From positions 1 to 64,000 of the forward strand of contig NZ_BMXI01000021.1 in assembly GCF_014651675.1 (NCBI RefSeq): a stretch of 64,000 nucleotides of DNA, given 5' to 3'. A model generated the notes under the pieces. It did no database searches, had not been told where the DNA came from, and saw nothing but the letters and a program-made list of their open reading frames with translations. This DNA comes from Roseibacillus persicicus. GTDB taxonomy: Bacteria > Verrucomicrobiota > Verrucomicrobiia > Verrucomicrobiales > Akkermansiaceae. Made by a program: the position numbers and the translations under genes. Positions 17,911 through 26,396 of this stretch are shown piece after piece; position 1 is the stretch's first letter; every line of letters starts with the position of its first letter.

Positions 17911-17940
17911 CTGTCAGTCTTTAAGATTGAACTGTCAGGG
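17911..17940. promoter_or_regulatory. Direct repeat AACTGTCAG upstream of gme
   Basis: AACTGTCAG occurs at 17911-17919 and again at 17932-17940, 21 bases apart, which is two helical turns. It lies between the NusG-like gene and gme, about 20-50 bases before the gme start. The spacing suits a dimeric regulator or two stacked operators, but no regulator is assigned and the match could be chance. Confidence 0.35.
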
Positions 17941-18078
17941 GACATTGATTTTACGCATGCGTCCGCCATTGGTCAATCTTCGAAAAAGAGACCTGAGGAA
18001 AGCTTTGCCTATCGCGCAGCACGGCTCCCATAAATAACACTGGGGAGATGAGTTCAATAAAAAATGAACCAAGTTAGG

Positions 18079-18630
18079 TCAGCTGGCTTTTTCCCGGACC
18101 AAGAGAGAGTAAATGTCGAGCTCAACGGGCCGGGTTTCTCCCATCATTTCCAGCAAAACCTGAACTCGCTCTTTCGAGGGCAAGACCTCCACCACAACCC
18201 CCCCTACCCCACGGAACGCCCCGTCGACGAGCTCGACCTCATCACCGACTCCCAACTTCTTCTCGATTGTCAGAATTGCCTCATCTTGCTCCTCAACGGT
18301 AAACTCTTGCCTGAGCTCGCTGACGAACTTTTCTGAAACCGGCGGGAGCACCCTTCCAAATTGCACCGCCCCGCTTACACCGTTCAAATGTAATAAGTCA
18401 CGCAAATGGGTGGGCACGTCAAACTTAGCCAAAAAATATCCAGGAAAGAGTGGCTCTACCCACCAGATAACCCCGCGACGAGTCGGCTTTTTGAATTTGA
18501 TCCGTGGACAAAACACTTCGATTTCACTGCCGAAATGATGCCGCACAGTCGTCGCCGCGATATGCTCTCGCTTGGTCTGGGTCCGGAGACAGTACCATTG
18601 CGGATTATACTCCGGAAGCTCTTCACTCAT
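18079..18630 (-). CDS. NusG paralogue (RfaH/UpxY-like antiterminator)
   Basis: A 183-residue NusG-like protein. The N-terminal NGN domain begins QWYCLRTQTKREHIA and contains PLFPGYFLAKFD, the family core. The C-terminal KOW motif lies in VGDEVELVDGAFRGVGGVVV. Specialised NusG paralogues (RfaH, LoaP, UpxY) travel with long polysaccharide or antibiotic operons and help RNA polymerase read through them. This one directly precedes the roughly 17 kb polysaccharide locus, so the same role is inferred. The ATG at 18630 overlaps the regulator gene's stop (ATGA), which fixes the start; a longer in-frame start at 18684 lies inside that gene. The rpoB-adjacent housekeeping nusG is not in the window. Confidence 0.87.
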   Translation of the reverse strand: MSEELPEYNPQWYCLRTQTKREHIAATTVRHHFGSEIEVFCPRIKFKKPTRRGVIWWVEPLFPGYFLAKFDVPTHLRDLLHLNGVSGAVQFGRVLPPVSEKFVSELRQEFTVEEQDEAILTIEKKLGVGDEVELVDGAFRGVGGVVVEVLPSKERVQVLLEMMGETRPVELDIYSLLVREKAS

Positions 18631-19130
18631 TCTCCTAGAAAACGTTGTAGAATTGGCAATACCATTTGGCCCCGTTGAGACCAACGCTCTAGCTTTCCGA
18701 GACGCTCTTGCACGAAAGCGCGCTGTTCTGGATCCTCTTCCAGCTCTGCAATCGATTGAAGACCATCTAGTTTCGCTTCGCCGCTCCGAAGATGAGGCCT
18801 GACCTGATTTCGAATAAAGCCGCCGACCAGACGCTTGAGATTTAAGTTCGCCTCAAAATAGTTTCGGCGGGAATCAGGTCCTTTCGCCTCGTTGAGAGCT
18901 CCCAGAGCTTTCAGCAAACTCAACCCTTGGCTTGCGGAACCCTTGCTAATACCCAGACGCTCAACGAAATCCGCCTGCGATAGTGGCTTCTGCGAGATAA
19001 AAAGGAGCCCATAGATTTCGCCGACTGAAGGAGGTAATCCCAAGACACGCACTCCATCGCAAAAATAAGCGATTGTGGCGCTCTCCATTTCGGTGAGACC
19101 GGATTCAGAACTAGCAACAGCTTCCGACAT
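18627..19130 (-). CDS. GbsR/MarR-type transcriptional regulator
   Basis: A 167-residue winged-helix protein starting at the ATG at 19130 (MSEAVASSESG). A longer frame to 19232 would run into dnaE. The helix-turn-helix core is FISQKPLSQADFVERLGISK followed by GSASQGLSLLKALGAL, as in the GbsR family, whose members typically respond to small molecules and repress neighbouring genes. It overlaps the NusG-like gene by 4 bases, so regulator and antiterminator are co-made. This pair is a plausible control point for the polysaccharide locus. The ligand is unknown. Confidence 0.8.
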   Translation of the reverse strand: MSEAVASSESGLTEMESATIAYFCDGVRVLGLPPSVGEIYGLLFISQKPLSQADFVERLGISKGSASQGLSLLKALGALNEAKGPDSRRNYFEANLNLKRLVGGFIRNQVRPHLRSGEAKLDGLQSIAELEEDPEQRAFVQERLGKLERWSQRGQMVLPILQRFLGE

Positions 19131-19177
19131 GTCCGGACGCTGGCAAAAAGACTTCAAGAGTTCAATATTTTTTGAAC

Positions 19178-22100
19178 TCAACTCGCCCAACGCCCGATTG
19201 CAGCCTCCAATTCCGGACCAGCTTTGACCCAATATTCCTCCCCCACTTCGACGGTGGCTCTTTTGCCCGCACCATTGAGAACGTGAAGATAAACAGGGGT
19301 GCGCCCAGGATGAAGCGCCAGGACATCCCGAATTTGTTCCAAATCTTTGCGACTGTTTCGAGCAACCCTCACTTGTAGCTCCAAAGCGGCCTTTTTCGCC
19401 CCCGCTTTACTCTTTGCAGGCTTCAGCTCCCGGAATTCACTGCCGGTCAGTCGGCGTTGCTCGGTTCGATCGTCAATATTGATGGCGGCCTTGAATTTAA
19501 TAATCTGGCCCGCCTCCATCAATCCGGCTTCGCGTGCCGGCGAGTAACTCTCCGCCCAGCACATCAACTCCCGGCTCCCGGTGAAATCTTCCACGACGAG
19601 AATCCCGAACGGCTTGCCCATCTTGGTGGTGCGGTGCTCGACGCTGCGAATCATTCCGGCGAAAACGAATCGCTTCCGACGGTCGATCTTGCCCCGCCCG
19701 TCGGTCAAATCCAATTCGTCAACTAGCCCCAACTGCTCAAACTTGTCGGAGTCAATGAGGCCACGGAATTTATCCAGCGGGTGACCTGTGACGTAGAATC
19801 CGAGGAGCTCTTTTTCCTGCTCCAGGCGCTCTTCCTTGGGCCACTCGGCCACCGCCGGCACTCCAGCTTCGGCAGCGGGCTCCGGAGATCCGGCAAAGTC
19901 CATGGTGTCGAAAAGCGCGCCCTGTCCTGCCGCCTTGTCCCGTTGGGCGGAACTAGCAGAAGCGACCACCAGCTCGAGACGCCCACACATTCCGGCCCGG
20001 GTTTCGCCCGTCCAATCGAGAGCCCCCGCCTTTGCGAGATTTTCCAGAATTCGTTTGTTGACGATCTTGGAGTCCAGGCGATTGGTGAAATCCTCCAAAG
20101 AAGCGAAGGGACCGTCCGCCTCGCGGCATTGAATGGAACGCGCCATGGCGGCCTCCCCCACGTTCTTAATCGCGGCCAAACCGTAGCGAATCGCCAGGCG
20201 TCCGCCCGCCTCTTCAGGGGCAAAGCGCAATTGGGAGCGATTCAGATCCGGAGGCAAAATCTCAATCCCCATGCGGTGACATTCCGCGACGAAAACCCCG
20301 ATTTTGTCGGTGTTGTTGATCTCGTTGGAAAGAAGAGCGGCCATGAACTCAACGGGGAAATTCGCCTTCAGATAGGCCGTCCAATAGGAAATGTGCCCGT
20401 AACAAGCGGAGTGGGACTTGTTGAAACCGTAACCCGCAAAGCTGGCAATTTTGTCGAAGATTCGGTTGGCCAGCTTAGCATCGATATCATTGACCTCCTT
20501 GGCACCCTTCACGAACAAATCTCGCTGCTTGGCCATCTCGGAAGCCTTTTTCTTACCCATCGCCCGCCGCAGAATATCCGCACCACCGAGGGTATAACCC
20601 GCGAGGATCTTGGCCGCATTCTGCACCTGCTCCTGATAAATCATGATGCCATAGGTGTCTCCGCAAATGGTCTCCAACAAGGGATGCTCGTAGGCCACTT
20701 TTTTGCGCCCTTCCTTCACCTCAATCATCTCATCGATGAACTGCATCGCACCCGGTCGATAGAGCGCGAGAAGGTCAATAATGTCTTCGATCCTGCGTAC
20801 TCCGTAGCGCTTGCAGGTCTCGGTCATACCACCGGACTCCAGCTGGAAAACCCCCATCGTCTCGCCTCGATCCAAAAGGTCGAAAGTCGGCTGATCCTCG
20901 AGAGAAATCGTGCGGATATCGAAATCGGGGGTGTGCTTGTGGATATGCCCCACCGCATCCTGAATCACGGTCAAGTTTTTCAGTCCCAAAAAGTCCATTT
21001 TCAGCAGCCCCACCTCGGTGATGGCCCCCATGTCGTATTGGGTAACCACCTCACCCTCGTTGCCTCGGGTCAGCGGCACGTGCTCGTCCAGGTCCCGGTC
21101 GCCAATCACCACCCCCGCCGCGTGAATCCCGACGTTTCGGGTCAGGCCTTCGAGCTTCAAGGCGTGGTCCCAGAGCTCGCGATAGGTGCTGCTGCCCTCG
21201 ATCATCTCCCGCAGCTCCTCCTTGGCCTCATATTCGCCCGCCAACTTGACCCCCGGCTTGGTCTCAATCATCTTGGCCAGTTTGTCACCATCGCCGTAGC
21301 TCAGGCCCATCACGCGCGAAATATCCCGCAGGACACTCTTCGCGCCCAAGGTCCCGTAAGTAATGATGTGGGAGACGCAGCGCTCGCCATATTTTTGCCG
21401 CACATACTCGATCACCTCGGCCCGGCGGCTTTGGCAAAAGTCAATATCGACATCGGGAGGGCTCACCCGCTCCGGGTTGAGGAATCGTTCGAACAGGAGC
21501 CCGAACCGCATCGGACAAATATCCGTAATCGCTAGAGTATAAGCAACCAAGGAACCCGCTGCCGAACCACGGCCTGGTCCCACCGGAATCCCCTGGTCCC
21601 GCCCCCATTGAATGAAGTCCGCGGTAATTAGGAAGTAACTGGCGAATCCCAACTGGTTGATAATGCCAATCTCGTAGTCGAGGCGGTCCTCGAGCACCTT
21701 TTGCATTTCCTCCGGCGATTTTTCGAGATACTTGGCCAACTGCTCCAAGCGGCCGTCGGCATAGCGCTCCTCCATGCCCTCTACACAAACTTTTCGAAAA
21801 TACTCCTCCCGGGGCGAACCATCGGGGGCATCGAACTGAGGATACTTTTCGGAACTGGTGGCATCCAGGTGCAGGACCACATTACAGCGCTCCGCAATCT
21901 CCAAGGTCGCATCGCAGGCTCCGGGATAATCGGCAAAAAGCTCCCGCATCTCCTCGGCAGTCTTGAAGTAGACCTCAGGCGAATAGCGCATCCGATCGGA
22001 GTCGAAGAGCAGCTTGCCGGTGCCGATGCAAATCATCACATCGTGAGACTCATGGTCATCACGATTCATGAAGTGAACGTCATTCGCGGCCACGAGCTTG

Positions 22101-22708
22101 AGCCCCCGTTCGGCGGCCAGCTTCACCAAGACCGGGCGCACCGTGTTCTGGTCCTCGAGACCGTGATCGTGAATCTCTACGTAAAAATTCTCTTTCCCGA
22201 AGATCTCCTCCAGCTCGATCAAGGTCTCGCGCGCCTTGTCCTCCTGCCCCTTCAAGATCCATTCGTTCACCGGTCCGCTGATGCAGCCGCTCAAACAAAT
22301 GATGCCCTCCGAGAACTCGCGCAGGACATCCCGATCGACCCTCGGCTTGCCGTAGTAGAGCCCATCGAGGTGCCCCCGGGTGACCAACTTGGTGAGATTC
22401 TGCCAGCCGGTTTCATTCTCGGCTAAGAGGGTCAAGTGGGTCGCTCGCTTGCGCCCGGGAACCTCCTTTTTGTCCTCTAGGGAAAAGGGAGCCAGATAGA
22501 TCTCGCAGCCGAAGATGGGCTTCACTCCCGCCTCCTGGCATTTGAGGAAAAAATTGACCGCCCCGTAAAGGTTTCCGTGGTCGGTCATCGCCACCGCGGG
22601 CATCCCCAATTCCGCAGCCCGCTGGGCCAAATCCTTGATGCGAACCGCTCCGTCGAGAGTCGAATACTCAGTGTGCAAGTGGAGGTGAACAAAGGAATCG
22701 GATGACAT
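19178..22708 (-). CDS. dnaE: DNA polymerase III subunit alpha
   Basis: The replicative polymerase catalytic subunit, 1176 residues. The start is set at the ATG at 22708 (MSSDSFVHLHLHTEYSTLDG), where the PHP domain begins; an open frame extends 77 residues further upstream but is non-conserved. Recognisable parts are the PHP domain with HLHLH, the polymerase core with GPGRGSAAGSLVAY and the catalytic PDVDIDF near residue 420, a helix-hairpin-helix region, and a C-terminal OB-fold (GKPFGILVVEDFTGSRELMC). The length and architecture fit DnaE1. It is transcribed toward the regulator genes, leaving a 47-base gap. Confidence 0.97.
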   Translation of the reverse strand: MSSDSFVHLHLHTEYSTLDGAVRIKDLAQRAAELGMPAVAMTDHGNLYGAVNFFLKCQEAGVKPIFGCEIYLAPFSLEDKKEVPGRKRATHLTLLAENETGWQNLTKLVTRGHLDGLYYGKPRVDRDVLREFSEGIICLSGCISGPVNEWILKGQEDKARETLIELEEIFGKENFYVEIHDHGLEDQNTVRPVLVKLAAERGLKLVAANDVHFMNRDDHESHDVMICIGTGKLLFDSDRMRYSPEVYFKTAEEMRELFADYPGACDATLEIAERCNVVLHLDATSSEKYPQFDAPDGSPREEYFRKVCVEGMEERYADGRLEQLAKYLEKSPEEMQKVLEDRLDYEIGIINQLGFASYFLITADFIQWGRDQGIPVGPGRGSAAGSLVAYTLAITDICPMRFGLLFERFLNPERVSPPDVDIDFCQSRRAEVIEYVRQKYGERCVSHIITYGTLGAKSVLRDISRVMGLSYGDGDKLAKMIETKPGVKLAGEYEAKEELREMIEGSSTYRELWDHALKLEGLTRNVGIHAAGVVIGDRDLDEHVPLTRGNEGEVVTQYDMGAITEVGLLKMDFLGLKNLTVIQDAVGHIHKHTPDFDIRTISLEDQPTFDLLDRGETMGVFQLESGGMTETCKRYGVRRIEDIIDLLALYRPGAMQFIDEMIEVKEGRKKVAYEHPLLETICGDTYGIMIYQEQVQNAAKILAGYTLGGADILRRAMGKKKASEMAKQRDLFVKGAKEVNDIDAKLANRIFDKIASFAGYGFNKSHSACYGHISYWTAYLKANFPVEFMAALLSNEINNTDKIGVFVAECHRMGIEILPPDLNRSQLRFAPEEAGGRLAIRYGLAAIKNVGEAAMARSIQCREADGPFASLEDFTNRLDSKIVNKRILENLAKAGALDWTGETRAGMCGRLELVVASASSAQRDKAAGQGALFDTMDFAGSPEPAAEAGVPAVAEWPKEERLEQEKELLGFYVTGHPLDKFRGLIDSDKFEQLGLVDELDLTDGRGKIDRRKRFVFAGMIRSVEHRTTKMGKPFGILVVEDFTGSRELMCWAESYSPAREAGLMEAGQIIKFKAAINIDDRTEQRRLTGSEFRELKPAKSKAGAKKAALELQVRVARNSRKDLEQIRDVLALHPGRTPVYLHVLNGAGKRATVEVGEEYWVKAGPELEAAIGRWAS

Positions 22709-23144
22709 TGCGATTGAACTTAGTGAACCCACCCCGCGAGGCAAGCACGAGCCTCGGCTTAAATGATCAAGGAGCACGGGCGTCCCCGCCAGTGAACCCT
22801 TGATCAGATGTCGAGGCAGGGCTCTCAAGCTAGAATCAGCTCCTACGAAGCAGGATACCTGCCGCAAAGAGCGGAAAGAGGTCAGTGGCGCACGCCTCCC
22901 GGCGAGGGATTGTACCGGGGTCTTTCCAGACTCCGGCACTACAAGAGACTGGAATGTCTCTTGCCCGTTCCCACGTCAGAGATATGCGTTACTTTCGGGG
23001 AATTGGTTCGTTGGAGCGAGCTGAAAACTCGTGGTCCGTGCCGGAACGAAGGTAGCGCCATGGAGCCAACTTTTCCGCTGCTCATCGATCGATGGCTTGT
23101 CGGTGCTCGACTTGACTGGGGACGCAGATGAACAGGCGAGACGC
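22709..23144. other. Intergenic stretch without a convincing gene
   Basis: This stretch of 436 bases lies between dnaE and the zinc-protease-like gene. Open frames occur on both strands but none has a recognisable protein signature or a clear ribosome-binding site, and they contradict each other. It includes an inverted repeat (22764-22806). The sequence has the look of a dispersed intergenic repeat, but that cannot be shown without the rest of the genome. Confidence 0.6.
22764..22806. repeat. Inverted repeat upstream of dnaE
   Basis: TGATCAAGG (22764-22772) and CCTTGATCA (22798-22806) are perfect 9-bp complementary arms around a 25-base G+C-rich centre. It lies about 60-100 bases before the dnaE start. 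It may be a small palindromic repeat unit (REP/BIME-like) or a leader hairpin; neither is proven. Confidence 0.5.
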
Positions 23145-23693
23145 CTATTCTCCTTGCTGATTTTCTTTGCGCTTTCGCTTCCAGTGCTTGCCAGTGAGAT
23201 CCCCTTGCGAGCCGAGCAAATGACTTTGTGAGGTGTCGACGACAAAGCGACGACTGAGGGCGCGACGACCGATGAGAAGCGGGAAAGTCATCTCCGAGCG
23301 GTCTGCCAGGCTCACCAAGACCGGCCACTCCAATCCCCGTGGAGTGCGAAACTTCGTGCGGAGAAAGTAGCGCTCCCGAGCCTCCCCGTTCGAACTCTTC
23401 ACTCTTTTGCGAAAGGCCACTTCGCACTGACAGGCCACCTCCCGTCCATCCTGGGAGTGGGTGATGAAGCGGACCCACTCCTCATCTTCCCTCATGAAGG
23501 CCTCCACTTGTTCAGCGTGGAGACTGGAACGGTAGGCTCCGGTATCGATTTTCCCGTGCAGGGCCGAAACTCCGAGCTGCGGGAGGCCGATCCATTCACG
23601 ACGACCGATGACCAACATTTCCTTGGGCGAACGGTCCTTTCCCCACACCGCCTCAGCCTGTTTTTCGATTCGGGCAATTCGATAGTCTTTCAT
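23145..23693 (-). CDS. RimK-associated zinc-protease-like protein
   Basis: A 182-residue protein of the family annotated as putative ATP-dependent zinc protease (COG4067-like), often found next to or fused with RimK-type ATP-grasp ligases. The hallmark is KIDTGAYRSSLHAEQV, a D-T-G aspartic-protease-like (retropepsin-fold) active-site loop, with LLIGRRAL in the C-terminal half. The C-terminus is long, basic and not conserved. No rimK gene is adjacent; recN follows upstream by 12 bases on the same strand. The true activity of the family is unsettled. Confidence 0.82.
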   Translation of the reverse strand: MKDYRIARIEKQAEAVWGKDRSPKEMLVIGRREWIGLPQLGVSALHGKIDTGAYRSSLHAEQVEAFMREDEEWVRFITHSQDGREVACQCEVAFRKRVKSSNGEARERYFLRTKFRTPRGLEWPVLVSLADRSEMTFPLLIGRRALSRRFVVDTSQSHLLGSQGDLTGKHWKRKRKENQQGE

Positions 23694-23705
23694 CGCGGTC
23701 AGTTT

Positions 23706-25358
23706 CTACGGTTTTTCCAAAAGTTTGCGAGCCATGGATTTGGCCTCTTTGCCTCCGCTGCCCAGCATGCGCACCAACTCGTTGACCCGCTCATCGCCCG
23801 TGACCTCGCGCAAACGGGAAAAGGTCCGGCCTTTCTCCACCACTTTTTCAACGAGGTAGTGATTGGCTGCCACCGCCGCCACCTGCGGAAAGTGCGTGAT
23901 ACTGACGACTTGGTGCGCCTCACCCAGCCCGGCCATCTTACGACCAACTGCCGCCGCGACCTCGCCACCCACATTGGCATCGATTTCGTCGAAGACCATG
24001 AGGGGGGTATTGTCTTTCTCAGCCAACGAACTCTTCACCGCCAACATCACGCGGGCGAGCTCGCCGCTGGAACCCACCTTGCGCAGGGGCTTGAGGGGTT
24101 CGCCGGGGTTGGGGCCAAATTGAAATTCCACTTCCTCCAAGCCGTGAGGGCCAGCCTCCTTGCGCTTCTGCAACACAGCCTCGAACTCAGCCTGCTTGAA
24201 CCCCAAGTCGCGCAAGTGGACCTTCACTTCCTTGGACAAGCGGGGTGCCCCCCTTTTCCGCAAGCGGCTGAGCTCCCGGCCTGCCGACTGAACCTTCACC
24301 TGCGCCTCATCCATGGCTTGACGCAGCTCGGCAAGACGTTCGCCTCGATTCTCCATGGTATCCAGCTTGGCCGCAGCCGCGTCCCCTGTCGCAACCACGT
24401 CTTCCAGGGTGGGACCATACTTTCGCTTCAAAGACTCAAGAAGGTCGACTCTCTCTTCCAACTCGCGGGCCTCGGCAGGATCGATCTCCAAATCCTCCAA
24501 ATAATCCCTGACACTTCCTTCCAATTCCTCGAGTTCAACCAAAGCGGTTTCCAAGCCCGCGAAGCGTTCTTCGTTGCTCACATCCAATCGCTCAAGCTCG
24601 CGGGCCAATCGCTGCAGTTCGCCCAATTGCCCGACTACCCCACTATCGCCCGACAACAGCGCCACCGCTTCCCCCGACAACTCCGCCAAGCGCGCACCGT
24701 TGGAGACCTGCTGATAGCGCTCTTCCAACCCCTCCATTTCTTCCAAATTAATTTCCGCGCTTTCGATCTCGCCCAACTTGTGGCGAAGGAGCTCCAACTC
24801 GGAGTCACCCGCTTCCTCGGAGCTTCGCAGTTCCTCAAAGCTCTCCCTTGCATCGACGAACTCCCGCCACGCCGCGCGGTATTTGCGCAAGGCCTTATCG
24901 CCATCGGCATAAGCATCCAGCATTCCCAACTGTCGCTCGACCGAGTGCAGGCTCTGTTGCTCCCCCGGTCCATGCAGGTCCACCAGCCGATCCGCGAGCA
25001 ACTTGAGAAGGTTCAAAGTGGCTGGCGAGTCGTTCACAAACTGGCGATTGCCTCTTTCCCCCACAACCCGGCGCACAATGAGCTGGCCGTCCTCACAAGG
25101 AGCCATTCCCGCGTCTTCCAGAAGGGCATCAATCGCGCTTGTATCAGCCAGATCGAAAACCGCCTCGACCGTGCATGCCGTTTCCCCGGTCCGAATCAAC
25201 CCCTTGTCTGCCCGCTCGCCCAACACCAGCTTCAAAGCCCCGACAATCACCGACTTCCCTGCTCCCGTCTCACCGGTCACCCCCACCAGCCCCCGACCGA
25301 CTTCCCACACCAATTGATCGACCAAGGCGAGATTTTGAATTCTTAAAATAGCTAGCAT
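23706..25358 (-). CDS. recN: DNA repair protein RecN
   Basis: An SMC-like ATPase of 550 residues used in recombinational repair of double-strand breaks. The N-terminal Walker A motif is GETGAGKSVIVGAL (about residues 30-43), a long coiled-coil middle (about 150-360) is rich in Glu/Leu, and the C-terminal half has the ABC signature GSSGELARVMLA and Walker B LMVFDEIDANVGG. The length fits the family (about 550). The start MLAILRIQNLALVDQLVW is canonical. Confidence 0.97.
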   Translation of the reverse strand: MLAILRIQNLALVDQLVWEVGRGLVGVTGETGAGKSVIVGALKLVLGERADKGLIRTGETACTVEAVFDLADTSAIDALLEDAGMAPCEDGQLIVRRVVGERGNRQFVNDSPATLNLLKLLADRLVDLHGPGEQQSLHSVERQLGMLDAYADGDKALRKYRAAWREFVDARESFEELRSSEEAGDSELELLRHKLGEIESAEINLEEMEGLEERYQQVSNGARLAELSGEAVALLSGDSGVVGQLGELQRLARELERLDVSNEERFAGLETALVELEELEGSVRDYLEDLEIDPAEARELEERVDLLESLKRKYGPTLEDVVATGDAAAAKLDTMENRGERLAELRQAMDEAQVKVQSAGRELSRLRKRGAPRLSKEVKVHLRDLGFKQAEFEAVLQKRKEAGPHGLEEVEFQFGPNPGEPLKPLRKVGSSGELARVMLAVKSSLAEKDNTPLMVFDEIDANVGGEVAAAVGRKMAGLGEAHQVVSITHFPQVAAVAANHYLVEKVVEKGRTFSRLREVTGDERVNELVRMLGSGGKEAKSMARKLLEKP

Positions 25359-25516
25359 AGCGTTGCGAAATGATTCCGAGCGGGACTATTTCACCTCGCC
25401 TGACACTAGGCAACCCCTCGTAACGACTGTTCAAAAGAAAACCTATCGCAAGCCATACTTTTGAAGCCATTTTAGCCTTTGGCAGCAGGACGCGGCGAGA
25501 TAGCGTCCCTCCGCCC

Positions 25517-25969
25517 ATGTTCCCTGCGAAGAAGCTTCTCTCATCAACCCCACCTTTTGCCCTTCAATTTGGGAAGTACCTGATCTGCGGAGGGACAGCT
25601 TTCACAGTCCACTGGACAATTGTGAATATTCTAGGCCACACCCTCAGCCCCGCGTTCGACGAAAGCCTGGGAGACGAACTTCGCTTCCGACGCTCGGCCA
25701 TCAATAATACGGTGGCCTTCTTTTTCTCCAACACCGTTGCCTATTTCCTCAACGTCCGCTTTGTCTTTCAAAGTGGTCGCTTCAACCGCAAGACGGAGGT
25801 CGGCCTTTTTTTTCTGGCTTCGGCCATTGGATTCTTTCCCGCCCTGTATTCGCTCGACCTCATCATTCGGACTTTCTCTCTGAACACCCACATCGCCAAC
25901 ATCGGATTCCCGGCGGTGGCTGCGATTGGGAATTTCTTTGCGAGAAAGCTGCTCATCTTTCGCCGTTAG
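25517..25969 (+). CDS. GtrA-family membrane protein
   Basis: A 150-residue protein with four hydrophobic segments and the GtrA/DPMS pattern: FGKYLICGGTAFTVHW at the first helix, TVAFFFSNTVAYFLNVRFVF at the second, and a basic C-terminus AIGNFFARKLLIFRR. GtrA proteins are thought to help flip polyprenyl-linked sugars in cell-surface glycan synthesis. It is a single plus-strand gene between recN and a small convergent gene, away from the main polysaccharide locus. Confidence 0.85.
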   Translation: MFPAKKLLSSTPPFALQFGKYLICGGTAFTVHWTIVNILGHTLSPAFDESLGDELRFRRSAINNTVAFFFSNTVAYFLNVRFVFQSGRFNRKTEVGLFFLASAIGFFPALYSLDLIIRTFSLNTHIANIGFPAVAAIGNFFARKLLIFRR

Positions 25970-25981
25970 GCGAGAACCCCT

Positions 25982-26260
25982 TTACTGTAGGGTCCGCTGG
26001 AGAGCGTCGTCGGCATCTCTGGATTCCTCTTCATCGGGTTGCGGAACATCGCCCTCTTTAGCTCTCCCCGCAATTTCCATCTCTCCTCCATCCCGAAGGC
26101 CGCCTTGCTCCAGCGACGTCGAATTTGCTTCTGATTCACGCGAATCCAGCTCTTCAACAACGAACGGAAGGATCAAAGAACCAACCACGCCGACCAGAGA
26201 TATGACTCCCAGTAGAGTCCACCTGCTGCCCATGAAATTCTTTGAATCTTCCTCTGCCAT
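25982..26260 (-). CDS. Small single-span membrane protein, unknown
   Basis: 92 residues: a short N-terminus, one hydrophobic segment (about residues 13-36, RWTLLGVISLVGVVG and onward), then an acidic, low-complexity tail rich in Glu, Asp and Gly. I do not recognise a family. It is convergent with gtrA, with 12 bases between the stops. It could be a genuine small membrane protein or a chance frame; the clear amphipathic layout (membrane segment then acidic tail) favours a real gene. Confidence 0.5.
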   Translation of the reverse strand: MAEEDSKNFMGSRWTLLGVISLVGVVGSLILPFVVEELDSRESEANSTSLEQGGLRDGGEMEIAGRAKEGDVPQPDEEESRDADDALQRTLQ

Positions 26261-26396
26261 CCTGAGTCTCTTTCGACCTGTTAGAATGGCATTATGTCAC
26301 ATAAATTTCAATACCCCTATCTTTTGTAGTATTTTTTTCGACATGATAGAGTTTCGACTATCCCGCCTCGCGCGAAAAAACGAGGAAATCCAAGGC

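Noticed and set aside
19781-21535. Long plus-strand open frame opposite dnaE
   Set aside because: It is an antisense shadow of dnaE with no recognisable protein features.
22808-23478. Open frames on both strands in the dnaE/zinc-protease spacer
   Set aside because: They overlap each other and the 23145 gene, and none shows a family signature; more likely intergenic repeat sequence.
23457-25346. Long plus-strand open frame opposite recN
   Set aside because: Shadow of the real recN gene; the composition mirrors the antisense strand and no motif is seen.
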